This document shows, piece after piece, positions 38,346-50,653 of a stretch of DNA of 64,000 nucleotides. How positions within the stretch are numbered: the first letter of the stretch is position 1; each line of letters opens with the position of its first letter. Source of the DNA: Lucifuga dentata. Its lineage: Eukaryota > Chordata > Actinopteri > Ophidiiformes > Bythitidae. Under the pieces are notes generated by a model. That model did no database searches. It was not told the origin of the DNA and saw nothing but the letters and a program-made list of their open reading frames with translations. The translations under genes and the position numbers were made by a program. The stretch spans positions 65,903 to 129,902 of the forward strand of contig VXCM01000054.1 in the NCBI GenBank assembly GCA_014773175.1, in the 5' to 3' direction.

Positions 38346-40826
38346 CGTTTGCAACCCCTCCTCAGTAACCTCCAAGCTCCATCTTTACCAGGCCAACTTG
38401 TCACCTCATGCTGTTCAATCTAAAAGCATCCTTATAACCACTGGCGAGTCCATGTTTGGACTAATGATGAACCCATATCTTGACCCCTGACCTTTACCCT
38501 TATTCTCTGTCTCCCGCCTTACCTTCTCTTACCTTCCTTCCTTCCTTCCTTCCTTCCTTCCTTCCTTCCTTCCTCCCTCCCTCCCCAACAACATCAAATC
38601 CAAAACCGATTCTTCTGTGACTGAGCCGCTCAGCACAGGACTGGATCAGAGCTACTCCAAAAAACAAAAGTAAACACAGACTTAAATCAAGAGAAAACAC
38701 ACATACAAAACACAAATGCATCCAAAAAGAAAAAGAAAAAAACAAAGTTTAAAAAATGACTGAAAAACTGAGGTAAAGTAGAGATATGGTTTATGTTTTA
38801 GCCATTGTATGGCTGTTCAAGTTAGCTTTTTTGTAAAAGCCCTTGTATAGTTAAAAAATGACTGAGTTCAGGGTCGCTGGGGTGAGAGCTGGCTATCACA
38901 CCGGAGAATCCTTAACCAAGAGGGGGAAGTTGGTCTGTGGAGGCGAAGGCCTCGGCTTGCCTGCCGGCCTGCTGAGGCCGCGGAGGACATCCGTCCACCC
39001 ATCCGTCCGTCTGTCTGTCTGTCTGGTGAGGAGAGAAAATCAAAACATTGGATTTCCCTTTCAAAAGACAAGTGTCATGGCTTCTTCCCCATAGGCAGGG
39101 CGGCGGCTTTAGGAGACTCTGTGTGCGTCAGGCCCTGACGTCCGGTTGGGGTCTGAAAATGCACTGAAGGGGGAGGGGAAACTGTCACACCGCAGAGGAG
39201 CAAAGGGGACGCATACGGCATTACTACTGGGTAGGAAAATTTACACTATTGCCAACTTCAAGGTTTCAGCTTCCTTGTTCTTACCAAGGGAAAATTGAGA
39301 GCGACTATCTTTTTTAGTTACATATTGACATGTGATTTTTCAGTGCCTGAATGTATAAATAGTAGAGGGTTATTTAATTACTAATTTCAGAGCTTTTTTA
39401 CGATGTTAACAGTCTGAATACAGCATTGCATTCCTTTTTCAGATACATTCCTCTCCAAAAATCTAAAGAAAATGTCTTAATGTATTGCATAACATTGCCT
39501 CCATTACACAGCAACTCGAAATGTTTTGGAAAAGCATTTCTTTTTTCTATTTATACTAACCTCGAGAAAACAAAAAAAAAAAAAGTTCAGTTCAGAGAGG
39601 CGGGTGAAGAGGAGATTAGTGGGCGTGTTTGTCGGAGAAAGCGTTCACTCTTAGCTCAGTGCTGCACACTCATACACACCTAACGAAATATGTCGTCTAC
39701 TTTTTTCACCACCACAAACTAGAGCTTCCTCTGGTCAGATAATGGCATGGCTTGAGGTCTGATGGTATATGGCTGCACAGGCGCACATTATGGCCGAACT
39801 GAGAAACCAACCCCACCCGCCCTGCATGGTTCTGTGCAAAAATGAGAATGGAGCATAATCTTCCTTGGATGGCTTGATGAATTAGATGATTTTTGATTTT
39901 CTAATGTTTATTTTTGTTGATTTGTTTCTTTTTTTTTTCCCTTTTTTTTTTTTTTATTAAGATTTCCTTTTTTTATTATTATTATTAGGATATCTAGGGT
40001 TTTTAGAGTTGCAGAATCTAGAGAGTTGCAGTAATGTGATACTATATAACAGTGCATTCCCTGTTTAAAATATGATGTGAAGAACAAAAAATCACGATTT
40101 CAAAAGAATCCCAAGAGAAAACAAATAAAAGTGCTGAAGAAACTTTGATGAATTGGTGCCTGAGAAAGTTTAACATAACATCATCAGGGTTGAGTTTTCT
40201 ACTGACACAATTACAGTAAGATAAATGAAAAATTAGAAAAATCATGAAAATATCAAACACATGCATGGCTCAACTTGGGTTTATGATGACTCAATTAGTG
40301 AATTTTGATTTGAATATTTAATTTTTTTTCTTTTTTTATTTATTGTTTTTTTTTTTACAAAGCAGATATGAAGAGTCCCTGCCACCTTTATTTTGCTGCA
40401 AGCAGAAGAGGAAGTCGGCACGTTAATTGGCTAGCATGCTGTCTTAAAATAGGTTGTATGGTAGATAATCTGAATAAACCAAGGCCTGGTTCCCAAAAAA
40501 AGATGTTAATGCTAAAAATAAATCATCTTTATCGCTCATTAAACTAACAGACAAATATGACTGTTACTATTTCCTGGATCTGAATTATTTACAAGATGCT
40601 TCAGGCTGAACCAGGTCCAAGTCGAACCCTAAGAGAGAGAGAGAGAGAGAGGGAACAAGAACCCGCTCATGGGCTCTGGACTGGACAGGAAGCATTTCAT
40701 TTAGGAATATATTCAGTTTGCTATGAGTGGAACTAAATCAAGCATGAATATTACCTTTTCCTCTTCAACTTGAGTTGATGAAGCATGACTCTTTACTGCC
40801 CCCACCTCCAGCCACTTCTCCTTTAG
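38346..40826 (+). other. kcnn1 3' untranslated region and flank
   Basis: Non-coding sequence after the stop. It contains a CCTT microsatellite (38531-38573), a CpG-containing stretch near 38.9-39.2 kb and poly-T tracts. Possible polyadenylation signals AATAAA occur at about 40124-40129 and near 40473; neither can be chosen from sequence alone. Confidence 0.5.
38531..38573. repeat. (CCTT)n microsatellite
   Basis: About 10 units in the probable kcnn1 3' UTR. Confidence 0.9.
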
Positions 40827-41261
40827 CGCCACACTCCAGCCCTCACCGTGAAGGGATCCATCTTGTCATTATTACAGTCTCCGTTTCAATCAGGGTCCTT
40901 AAGTGAGTCGGTACGGCTAACGGAAGACTATCTGCTTGATTACAACCTTACCTGCCTGTCCGTATCTAAGGTTTCCACCTCTTCATTAGCCTCTCGTTTG
41001 TCACCTGTCATCATTAACGACGCCGGTCCACCCAAATCACCCAAACCTTTGAGTGGTTTAAATGGGGAAGACCAGAAGTGGGCGAACTCCCCTCTCCCCC
41101 CTCCTAGGTCAAGTTCCATGTTGCACTCAGTGTGTAGTTTTCAGTTACACCAGGAAGGATCGCAGATGCTGGAGTGCCATCCCCAGAGAGAGGAGACAGC
41201 CCCGTTGTTAGGGACTTCATTCTTCATCAGGCAGGGGAGAGTGAGAGAGATTAAAAGATGA
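40827..41261 (+). other. Unexplained 145-codon open frame in the kcnn1 3' flank
   Basis: The frame is open from after TAG at 40824 to TGA at 41259-41261. It has no ATG near its 5' end but is preceded by TTCTCCTTTAG, a usable splice acceptor. The peptide is rich in Ser, Pro and Leu, with SRLSPVIINDAGPPKSPKP and ANSPLPPPRSSSM segments and no domain I recognise. It could be a terminal exon, a decayed gene piece or a chance frame in a 3' UTR. Confidence 0.25.
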
Positions 41262-42295
41262 GAGCCATAGCTTATTTACTGACAGACTTCCATTTTGGCC
41301 CACAGGAGTTGTGAGCAGCAAGAGTGGGTGTCCTGTAAATGTGACCTCATTGTAGATGTCGGCGAGTAAATGGGACAAATGGTGAACCGCGGGGGTGCAG
41401 GTAGCTGAGTGCGACGCACAGCATGTTGCGGATATGCAGGGGAGGAACAATATCTAAAAGAATATGAAGGGTATGACTGATGAGATGAGTTATTCATTTA
41501 GCTCGTTTGTCTTCTGCTGATGGAGGTACGATCCAGTTTCTGCTATTTTTACTCTGTTGTGAGGGTTCATTCTCCTTTCTTGCCTTTCTTCCGTTCTTCT
41601 CCTCTCATCAACAAAGACCTGCCAAAACAAACACCATTCCAATATTTAATAGTGACCCGATTTTCTCCTGTAGACAAAAAATATATATTCTAACATAGTG
41701 AAGTGAGGGATATTCATGATGTAATCCTGACGATGGTAGACCAGTGAAAGTGATAAATGCATCCCAGAGTCTTTTATTATCCAGAAAAAGTAGACTTTCC
41801 TCATAGAGCAGGCGTCAGAAAACACTTCCACCGAACTATACCAGAGTGAAAAACCCCAAACAGTGAAGAAATGTAACCCATCATTGTTCTGTGTACACTG
41901 CCACATGATGCATAATGTACGTAGTAGCACTGGAATAAATCAACTTTTAATGGATGGCAAATGGGTTTAACATGGTATGTTCTCTGTATGCTGTTCGCTG
42001 TTCCTTCATTTTGCAGGTGAACTTTTGTCCTAGCAAGGAGAGAAACCAAGGTCAAATCATTAAAGTCTATCTTCAGCTATGATCCTAACTCACTTCTTTC
42101 TTACTCGTTTTTACAGTAATCCATCGTTTAAAGGGGACATACTTAGCTTTTGTTTGTTTTCCCCTCATTTTTATAATGTAATAGAGTTGAAATTTGTGTT
42201 GAACATTGTCAAAGTTGAAAATTTTGAGGTTGAAGCCAATAGAAATGATCCTGTAAGACAAACCCGTGGGTGATCAACTGCCCTGAAAGCTTCAT

Positions 42296-42540
42296 TTCTG
42301 ATGAGTCCTTTACTTCTGTAACACGTTTAACATGTAACACCTGCAGACATACAAAGTACAGAGGCTGGTGAGGAAGTGTTTCACCAGCATCCACCATGCT
42401 GTGGCTGACCATTTACAACAGAATGGGTTTTTTGGGAGAGAGTCTGTGGCATCTTGTTGGGAGGTGGTACCTAAAATGACCTGTTTTCACACATTGTGCA
42501 CAGTGGTGCTGCATTAAGGGAAATTGTGAATTAAAGCCTT
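42296..42540 (+). repeat. Dispersed repeat family D, copy 1
   Basis: It shares with 46.17-46.47 and 51.04-51.25 kb, in the same order, a CACCTG-containing start, CAGAATGGGTTTTTTGGGAG or AGAGTGGGCTTTTT, ACCTAAAATGACCTG, and GTGCTGC followed by AGGG. Confidence 0.6.
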
Positions 42541-42619
42541 ACAAAAATAATTTAAAAAATCTATAAATGAAAATAAGTACATGGAAGTATGTATAATATC
42601 TGCTTTAAAATAATTACCA

Positions 42620-42990
42620 CCACCAAGGAGGCCATGTTTTCACCTGCGTCCGTTGGCTTATTTGTTTGTCAGCAAGATTGCAAAAAGTTATGAACCTGTC
42701 TGGATAAAACTTGCTGGAAGGGAGGGGCACGGTCCAGAAGAATACATTAAATAATAACTTTCTAAAATGTTAAATTTTATGTGGATCCAGATCAAGGACT
42801 TTTTAAAATGATTCCTTAAAATTGCAAGTTTTTTTTTTTTTTTTTAAATCTTTATCAGTTTAAAAAAAAAAATAAAACACTAATCTCAAAGAAACCAACC
42901 AGGTTATTCAAACCAGGATAGACAATCAGTAGGTGCAGTTTGGTGTAGATCCAGATAAGGATCAGGATCTGATGGACTAATACATATATT
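42620..42990. repeat. Dispersed fish repeat with AAAAAGTTATGAAC motif
   Basis: ACCACCAAGGAGGCCATGTT, CAGCAAGATTGCAAAAAGTT and TATGTGGATCCAGATCAAGG follow the order of a common teleost repeat. Part of it reappears, diverged, at 42.94-42.97 kb. Confidence 0.45.
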
Positions 42991-43817
42991 TGGACAGAGA
43001 GCAGATGAATGGAATTGTAACAAACAGGGCAGAGACATGCAACAACCACTAATGTGTAGCTGAAATGATGCTGACTCAGCAGCTTTGTTGTATCTTTAAT
43101 AGTTACAGCCATAGATCCAGAAAAATATTACGTTCTGTAGCCTGGTACGCCATTAGAACAAGACAAACTTCCTCTGGGTTTGTTTAGCCTTGGAGAAGCA
43201 CACTAATGAAAGCCCTTCTAGCTCCTCATCACATTAACTCATGTTTTTGTTGCAGTCACACTGAAGTAATCGGTCTGCCCAATTCTGCCTGGAAACTCAA
43301 AAGGTCACATGACAGAGACTTAAAAGTGTCGTCCTCATATCTTTCTTCTATAAAACAAATGGCAGAAGAGCAACGTAAAACGTGATTACAGGCGGATGTG
43401 TTGACATGAACATGAATAGTGCTCCATAACACACACACAGCTGCTGAGGCTCCTTTCCAAGGTGAACTATGAGTTGCAACACACACGGCCATTAATGTCC
43501 AAATAACAAGCTACTATTCATGTCTGCATACACAAACATGGCTCAGCTTGGCTAATTACAGCCAAATCAGGAGGGACTTGGCAGCAGGCTGATATCCCAT
43601 AAGAGTGGCAGAACCATTCACCTGTATTGTTGCTACACAACCCCAAAAACCAGCAGCATCAGCAACACAAGGCACAGCTCAACGGCTGCAATATGAAGTG
43701 AAATATTTCTATTTAATGATTATTTTTATTTATTAAACCCTTTGCACTATAAAGATTTTTGCAGTTTTACTTTTCCTTGAATTTGGCTTTTATCTATCAC
43801 CCAAATTTCTGAAATGT

Positions 43818-43853
43818 AAAAAAAAAAAAAAAAAANAAAAAAAAAAAAAAAAA
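43818..43853. repeat. Poly-A tract with N at 43836
   Basis: Homopolymer of unresolved length. Confidence 0.8.
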
Positions 43854-44822
43854 CTTTACAAGACAGGATGAAAAAATTTGTCTTTATGAAAATGTGGATA
43901 TTTTTCTGAAGGACAGGATCAAAAATAGACGTGTGGAAGAATTTGCATGAATCAAGGGAACACGTTTCTTGAATCAAAAATTTGACTGAGATTTCTTTTC
44001 TGAATTTTGTGGGATCTCGGGTTTTTATTTTTTTTCTGCGATCAAACTTTTTTTAAAAAAAAAAAAACAGCTGAAAATTGGCAAGCTTGGCAGAAATGTC
44101 AAGACTTACACAAACCACAGTTTGTCATTTTGCGTACTTAAGGATTTTGATTGCAGCACAGTTTTTTAGGTGGCAAATATAACATCAATTCAAAAATTAC
44201 AAAATTGAAGGTTGAGGTGATTTGACTTTTTAATTATTTTTTTTTTCTAGAAAAAAAAGGTTGCAAAAGGGGAAAAAAAAGGCTGCATTTTTGTGATGGT
44301 GGTCCACAGTTAAAATTCATTCAGCTCCTGCTTATTCCCACGTTGAAGTCAAAAATTAGTAAAGAAAACAGGCATCAAAAGTACCAAGAATCTCCTCTAG
44401 AGGGAGCTAAAGTTGAGCCCACAGTGAAAATGACCCTCAGAATGTGGAAGGACATGAGAAAGACTCAGCTTTCAGGGTGTTGAGGCTCTGTCCAGAGTGT
44501 GAAAAGGTCCTCTGGGGACAGCTTGTAGCAGGCAGGGGAAGCCATTTATTGAATTTATTACAAGCCCACTTCTCCTCCCTGCCTGTCCTGGGAGCTCATA
44601 GCTAGCAGCTGCATTATGCTAAATGTCCTCCTATCACTTTCAGCTAACAGGGTTTGACACACACTTGGGAAATCAGAGAATTAGAGTATTGATCCAGGTT
44701 TTTCTTGGCCTTTTAAATGCACGTTGATGTAATGGTATATAGTGTGTGTGTGTGTGTGTGTGAAGGTCTTTTCAACCCACATGATCATTGTTTTGAGTGC
44801 CAGTTATTGCAGCATCCATAAT

Positions 44823-44864
44823 CTCTCTCTCTCTCTCTCTCNCACACACACACACACACACACA
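44823..44864. repeat. (TC)n - N - (CA)n junction
   Basis: TC units end in N at 44842 and continue as CA units. The N probably hides unsequenced repeat. Confidence 0.8.
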
Positions 44865-45207
44865 TCCAAGCTGAAAAATTAAAAAGTTAGAGGTTGCATC
44901 AGCAGTAATAGCAGTAGTACTGTAGTAGTAGTAGTAGCTACTGATTTCACTGCATCATCATATTTTTATTTTTCTAACATCTCACATTTCTAAAATTCAC
45001 TACAAATTAAATCCCGGATTCATAAAGCACAGCACCAGGCTTAACGTGTCGATAAGGTCAAATATCATCATGCAGTCATGTTCCCTCATTCTTAAACGTC
45101 TCTTACCAGTATATTTTTAATGTTTGCCTTGAAAGCAGAGGTACTACAGTATTTCCTTATTTATATGTTGGGAACGTGATTCATAAAACACACCATCATG
45201 CAAAAAG

Positions 45208-45844
45208 TAAAGGACCATACCGGCCATTTTGCATGTTTGAGCCTAATATATTCAATTTTCATACATGTTACATTACTGACAATCATTTCTCAAAGGATAA
45301 AACTGTATTTCAGCTTTCCTGATATTTTGCAAAATCTCTTAATCTTTCAAAATTAAATATTCCAGTGATACATCCACCTTAAAAAAATGATGTTTTGCCT
45401 GCTAATAGTTATGCAGCCTTATGAAGTCACAGTCATTTAAATTTATCAATAAATGCAGGTCTTCTTGACTATATTTGCCAGTGGAGACATACATTCACTC
45501 CATGCTTTTTATTGCACTTAAACACTTAAACTTCGAAAAACGCCTGAATACACATCTTGTTCACAATGATGGATTACCTATCCTAAGAATGTTTCAAGTA
45601 TCAACAAGTTGATANATACACATCTTGTTCACAATGATGGATTACCTATCCTAAGAATGTTTCAAGTATCAACAAGTTGATACTACTAGAATGAACTGAA
45701 ACCAGTGGCGGTCTGGAAGGTAGGGAAAAAAAATTTAAGTCACCGTTCCAGTAGTATGCTTTGGAAATGATTATCAGTAACATTACATGGATGAAAATTG
45801 AATATATTAGGCTCAAACATGCAAAATGGTGGTATGGTCCTTTA
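45208..45844. mobile_element. Inverted-repeat family A, long copy 5
   Basis: The left end AAAGGACCATACCGGCCATT continues TTGCATGTTTGAGCCTAATA. The right end holds its reverse complement, TATTAGGCTCAAACATGCAA then GGTATGGTCCTTTAA. The terminal repeats are about 80 bp long. It is very similar to the 55.7 kb copy throughout, including CAGCTTTCCTGATATTTTGC and ACATTCACTC. It has no transposase and includes an assembly duplication at 45548-45682. Confidence 0.78.
45548..45682. other. Assembly artefact: 67-bp duplication around N at 45615
   Basis: 45548-45614 equals 45616-45682. The related element at 55.7 kb lacks the second copy, supporting artefact. Confidence 0.92.
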
Positions 45845-46054
45845 AGACCTCTTTCAGTCTGGTGGTAAATTTCAGCAATATAGAATCTATAGGTGACATT
45901 TTAGCCCGTATTTGCCTCATGATGCGTTCGTGATCAATAACTCTCATTCAGCTGATCAGTCACTTTATTTAAATGGTGAGTTTTGATCTGATCTCACACA
46001 CATTCTCGTGGCACTGCGCCTCTTCCTCGAGCCTCATCCACTGCATCTCTCCCT

Positions 46055-46095
<41 letters not shown>
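46055..46095. repeat. (CA)n microsatellite
   Basis: About 20 CA units. Confidence 0.92.
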
Positions 46096-46096
<1 letters not shown>

Positions 46097-46164
46097 ATGA
46101 CCACCACACACAACAAAGCCTGTGGGTGTATCTCATCTTAATATCAATCTCTCAAAATGTGGAG

Positions 46165-46470
46165 CTCTAAAACAGAATTTATGATTTCATGACATGTTGA
46201 CATCCACATGTAACACATTTGAATTTACACACCTGCACACCTGGTTAGACACACTCACAAAATACAAGGCGAGCGAGTGTTTGGCCAGCATCTGCCATGT
46301 CATGGTTAGAACAGAGTGGGCTTTTTGGGTGGTGGTCTTAAAGAGACAGGAACTAAAATCACCTGTTTTCACTCAGTGTCCCAAGCGGTGCTGCAGCAGG
46401 GGAGAGAAGAAGCAGCTCTGTGTGTTTTTGCACATTAAAGTACTGCAAAGGTCTCAAAACACAGCCTGGA
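46165..46470 (+). repeat. Dispersed repeat family D, copy 2
   Basis: GAACAGAGTGGGCTTTTTGG, AAGAGACAGGAACTAAAATC, CACTCAGTG and TTTGCACATTAAAGTA match the other two copies in order. The short open frame over it is not a gene. Confidence 0.6.
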
Positions 46471-47109
46471 GTCTTTGTCTTGTTAGGTGCACACACACAC
46501 GTTCATACCATTCATCATGTGCTGTACTAGTTTTTTTTTTTTTTTTTTTTTCATGCACATTCTATTGCATTATTTGACATGTGATTTGTGGCTGAGCAGG
46601 CACCTGCACCGGCAGCAGAGGACACGCTCAGCAGTGCCAGATGACATCGCGTCCGGCTCGGTCCACTGGTGGGATTTTTATTCTCACTCACTGGAGAGAA
46701 TAGTTAGCATTATGTGTTTACTGCACTGTATTAGTTAGGAGTATAGGAGTGTGTGTGTGTGTGGGTGGGTGGGTGGAGGGGTCACTACAGATGTCCTTGC
46801 CTTTAGCTTTCTCTACATGGAAATCAGCAGAGGCTCTGGAAGAATCGCTGGCACAGAATGACGTCAGATTATACAGCAGGAACGACGCTCTGAGGCACAT
46901 ATGGAGGGTTCAGTCTTATTTGACAAGTCTTGTGTTTCTCTGAGCATGATGACTGGATTTATCTGGTTATATCACCTCTGGATTTATTTTATTTTAACAT
47001 AGTATTACACTGCATGATGGGAATATGTAAAGATCTGTGATTTTAGTTATTATATCAGCTTTTTCTATTTTATTCTGTTTTACATGACTTCTCTGCCTCG
47101 CTTTAGTTT

Positions 47110-47733
47110 GATGCCTCGGGTGGAAAAAGTTCAGCATTAATTCTGCTTAAGTAAAACTAAATAAGTGTTTAAGTATCTTAAAATTTACCCAAATAGCCAA
47201 AGTACAAGTTCTCTTTCTTTTTTTTTAAATGGTCCATGACTGATGCATTAATTAATTTCTAAAATTGCAGATATAATTTTCATTTGACTGTATGAACAAC
47301 CTTGTAGCTCCAGTTTTGGAATAGCTAGTTAAATTTTGGGAAGAAAAATCACATAATTTAGGAACATTTTCATGCTTTCAAATCAGTTGAAGGCATGAAA
47401 TTTTCAGTGAAGGATTACTATTTTCTGTCAAGTAAACTGTCTGACCTCTTTTCCTTTCTAAAAGTCCTAAAATGCATTTTGCCACAAAGCTGAAAAAAGG
47501 CTGAGATCCAGTAATAATTTAAGTATTTATCTCATCTTGAATTTATCTAGTTAAATTAGGCCTCTTAATATGCAAAGTATCTAACTACAGTATCAGATAA
47601 AAGTAGTGAGATAAAAAGTATTTTCCTCTGAAATGTGGTGGAAGAAAAGTCAAAAGTAGCACAAAATGAATATACTCCATAGTAAAGTACAAGTACGGTA
47701 CTTGAGTTGATGTACTAAGTTACTTCCAACCTT
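47110..47733 (-). repeat. Dispersed repeat family C, inverted copy
   Basis: It ends with AAAGTACAAGTACGGTACTT and a TACTAAGTTACTTCC run, the reverse complement of the 35.44 kb start. Interior AAATGTGGTGGAAGAAAAGT also fits the family. Confidence 0.5.
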
Positions 47734-47801
47734 TGGCTTTCTGTTTGTTTTTTTTTTACACCAACCAAACCACATCAGGTATGACAATAATAAAGGGTGT
47801 N

Positions 47802-47836
<35 letters not shown>
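47802..47836. repeat. (GA)n microsatellite bounded by N at 47801
   Basis: About 17 GA units directly after an N gap. Confidence 0.88.
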
Positions 47837-47837
<1 letters not shown>

Positions 47838-48170
47838 ACGTGAGTTTGCTGCCCTCTAGTGGTCAAACACGTTGGCTTCCTGAGTCTAACACAGCAGAGC
47901 TCACATGAAGATGAATTATTCATGATAAAGCATGATGATAAAGCAGTATTCCACTGATGCTGGATACTAGCTGTAATTGATAACTTAGGACTGATGAGCA
48001 CGTGCTTATCTAAAAAAAAAAAAAAAAAAAAAAAGGACTAAATATTGTATTAAGCTAATATTAAAAGAATAATACTTTAAGTAGAACCAGGCAAAGCCGT
48101 GTTTGTCCACCTGTTGTAGGCTGAAGCATCGTTTCACTGCCTCGTCTCCTCAGCCTCTTCTGCTGCAACA

Positions 48171-48401
48171 CACAGCCTGGGTTAATATTTAAGCTTCCAC
48201 TCCCCCCTCAGCTCTCCACACACATTGGCCAGCCACCCTATGTGTGTGTGTGTGTGTGTGTGTTTAATACCAGGAGTGAGTCACCTGAGAGGAAGAAGAG
48301 GGTTAGCTGAGTGGGCCTGGTGCAGAGGGCAGCCATTTTAGGTACTGGAACCTGTTCCCCTTACAAACCCCCTCCAACAAAGTGAATATCTACCTGGATA
48401 G
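48171..48401 (+). promoter_or_regulatory. Candidate marveld2 5' exon and promoter region
   Basis: A strong donor (ATAG|GTAAGG) at 48401/48402 lies 1.1 kb before the acceptor TCCTCAG at 49524 that precedes the marveld2 start codon. Upstream are an AP-1 site TGAGTCA (48277-48283) overlapping a CACCTG E-box (48282-48287), and an AT-rich TTAATATTTAAG. CACCTG boxes are targets of Snail/ZEB repressors, which reduce tight-junction genes. The transcript start is not visible, so the left limit is arbitrary. Confidence 0.3.
48241..48263. repeat. (TG)n microsatellite
   Basis: About 11 TG units just before the candidate marveld2 first exon. Confidence 0.85.
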
Positions 48402-48899
48402 GTAAGGGAATCTAGTTGTTTTTGGAGATTTTTAATGTCTTAATAATCCTGCTGCGTGATTTTAGTATGTTGTGTTGTTGTATGACTGTTAGTGTTGATT
48501 AAAGTTTGTGCAGTGGTTTGTTGTGAGTCACAGCTTAAATTCCATGTTATTTGTTGAGCTTGAGCAGCTTTCTTACTGTGGAATGTCTCTGTTGTTTTGT
48601 GGAATGAACACTGACTGCATAACATAATAAATGGGTTTAACTCAGGTTGCCACTTTCACAAGCTGCCTTATCTTTTTTTTGTTTTTCTTCCTTCTTCCAT
48701 CTGTCTGCATATATAGTTGTGGTATACGCCAAGATTGACATAACCATTTTGTATATATATGCAATTTGATCTTGCAACAGACATAATATATAGTGCGTGC
48801 AAGCTGCCTTATCTAATAAAATAAAGGAAAACTGAAGTTTCACAATTATGAATTCTCTTTCTATGATTTAGAGGTTTATGGAATGTGATGTAAAGTTCA

Positions 48900-49345
48900 A
48901 GTTCACCGATTTCACATTTGCAGAGATTTAATTTTAACTCTAAAAAGTCAACAATAACTTCAGGAGTTATTCCTGGATTCATAGCTATTACTTCATGGAT
49001 AGTATTATTCCCAACTTTGCAGTTTTATTTCAGACCTTTTAGGATAATTCCAAAAATTTAACATTGGCAACTCTTTGTCAGATTCCAAAACATTCCCAAA
49101 GCTCTTAGGGTTGTTTCAAATGTTTCAAAATGTTATCCTGATTAGTCAGGTATTTCAGTGTTTTCTAACTTGCTGTTTCAAGGCTTATTTTTTGATTTTG
49201 TGGAGTTATTTCTGCATTATTCCTGACTTCTCACTTACTGCTGACTTCAGGGTTATTCCCAAATTTTTCTCCTGTTCCTCTTATTCCTGGGTTTTTGGGA
49301 CATTCTATATTTTCTTGGTAGTTTTGAACTTTCAGGCTTAAGCAA
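48900..49345. repeat. Degenerate tandem-like tract before marveld2
   Basis: The motif GGNTTATTCC plus AAATTT/TGGATT recurs irregularly: GAGTTATTCCTGGATTC, AGGATAATTCCAAAAATTT, GAGTTATTTCTGCATTATTCC, GGGTTATTCCCAAATTT, CTTATTCCTGGG. Spacing varies between about 25 and 60 bases. It reads as an eroded minisatellite. Confidence 0.35.
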
Positions 49346-49549
49346 ACCAAGAACTCTGGAGTTGTGTTGCAGCATTTGAGGTTGTGGTAGCTTAATGACA
49401 TGTTTGAAAACACATACAGTACTTACAGTATGAGTGCTTATGCAGTTATTATGCAAAACTGCTAACTTACTCCTTTTCCTCAGTTTCTTTCCCTCTCCAA
49501 AAGGATTCTGTGTTTCCTCCTCAGTGATTCACTGTAATAAGCCTGGAGC

Positions 49550-50653
49550 ATGAAAAGCTGGAGCAAGAAATTTGAGAGGCAAGAACCTGAGAGTGTGGTT
49601 GGACCGTCCTCTGAGAAGAGGACCTCCAATAATAACAGGTCAGTGCCTGTGTGGGTTACTCATACACCCACACCAGATAATAACTCAGAGGATGACACTA
49701 CATCATCCACAGGCCGCACATCCAGCACTCCACCTTATGCAGAAAAAGAGCGTAATGACCACAAAGGGAGCATGAAGGAAAAACTCAAAGCTCTCATACC
49801 TCAGTCATGGAGCATTATCCACAAAAGCACAAAGGAGAGTGACTCTGAATCCAGCAGTACTGGAATCCAGATCTTTCCCAACGGGACCAGGGTGAGTCCT
49901 CCTGTAAGTCCCCTGCTGGAGCGAAGATTTTGGGACGCTCAGGATGGGAACTCCAGCCAGAGATCCCATAAACCTTTACTGATAGACAGTGATGACCTAG
50001 AGGAATCAGTACTGACCAGTATCCACCCTGCAGAGTACTATGCGGAGAAGGTAGAAGTGTATAAACTGAAGTACTCGTATCTGAAGTCATGGCCTGGGTT
50101 GCTCAGACTTCTCGCAGGACTCGAGCTCTTATTTGGGGGTATGGTATTTGCCTGTGTCATCGCCTACATCCAGAAAGACAGCGAGTGGTCCAACTCCTAC
50201 GGACTCTATAACGGGATCTATAACAACGGATTAGGTCTGTCTGGATACTCCTACAGTGGCCCGATGACTCCCTTTATTCTGGCTGTAGCTGGAGTCTCCT
50301 GGATCATAACCCTGGTTCTCTTGGTAATGGGAATGACCATGTATTATCGCACCATCCTCCTCGACGCCCCCTGGTGGCCTCTAACGGAGGCGTTCATCAA
50401 CGTGGCGCTGTTCTTGCTCTATATGGCAGCAGGGATTGTGTACCTGAATGACCTGAACCGTGGGGGGCTGTGCTACATGACAATAGGCATTAACCCCATC
50501 ATGGCCAGTCTGTGTCGGGTTGATGGGGGCCAGATGGCAGGAACAGCTTTCATCTTCATCAACATGGTGATGTATCTAACAAGTTTCCTAGTATGTCTGA
50601 AGATGTGGAGGCACGAGGCCGCCCGCAGGCAGAGGGAGTACTTTGATAACAAG
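49550..50653 (+). CDS. marveld2: marveld2 first coding exon: cytosolic N-terminus and MARVEL domain
   Basis: 368 codons from the ATG at 49550. Two TAA codons just upstream, one in frame at 49538, support this start. The Ser-rich cytosolic region (~1-183) is followed by four hydrophobic segments at about 184-207, 242-266, 278-303 and 330-352, and ends REYFDNK before GTACAC. Two Cys in the second extracellular loop ([10 protein letters not shown] ... [10 protein letters not shown]) match tricellulin. The frame continuing past 50653 is intron. Confidence 0.95.

Larger units (their letters stand above)
41262..48170. other. Intergenic region between kcnn1 and marveld2
   Basis: Mostly repeats: family D copies at 42.30-42.54 and 46.17-46.47 kb, a dispersed repeat at 42.62-42.99 kb, poly-A/T stretches around 43.7-44.3 kb, family A at 45.2-45.8 kb, CA and GA microsatellites and a family C copy at 47.1-47.7 kb. 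No protein-coding gene is supported. Confidence 0.65.
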
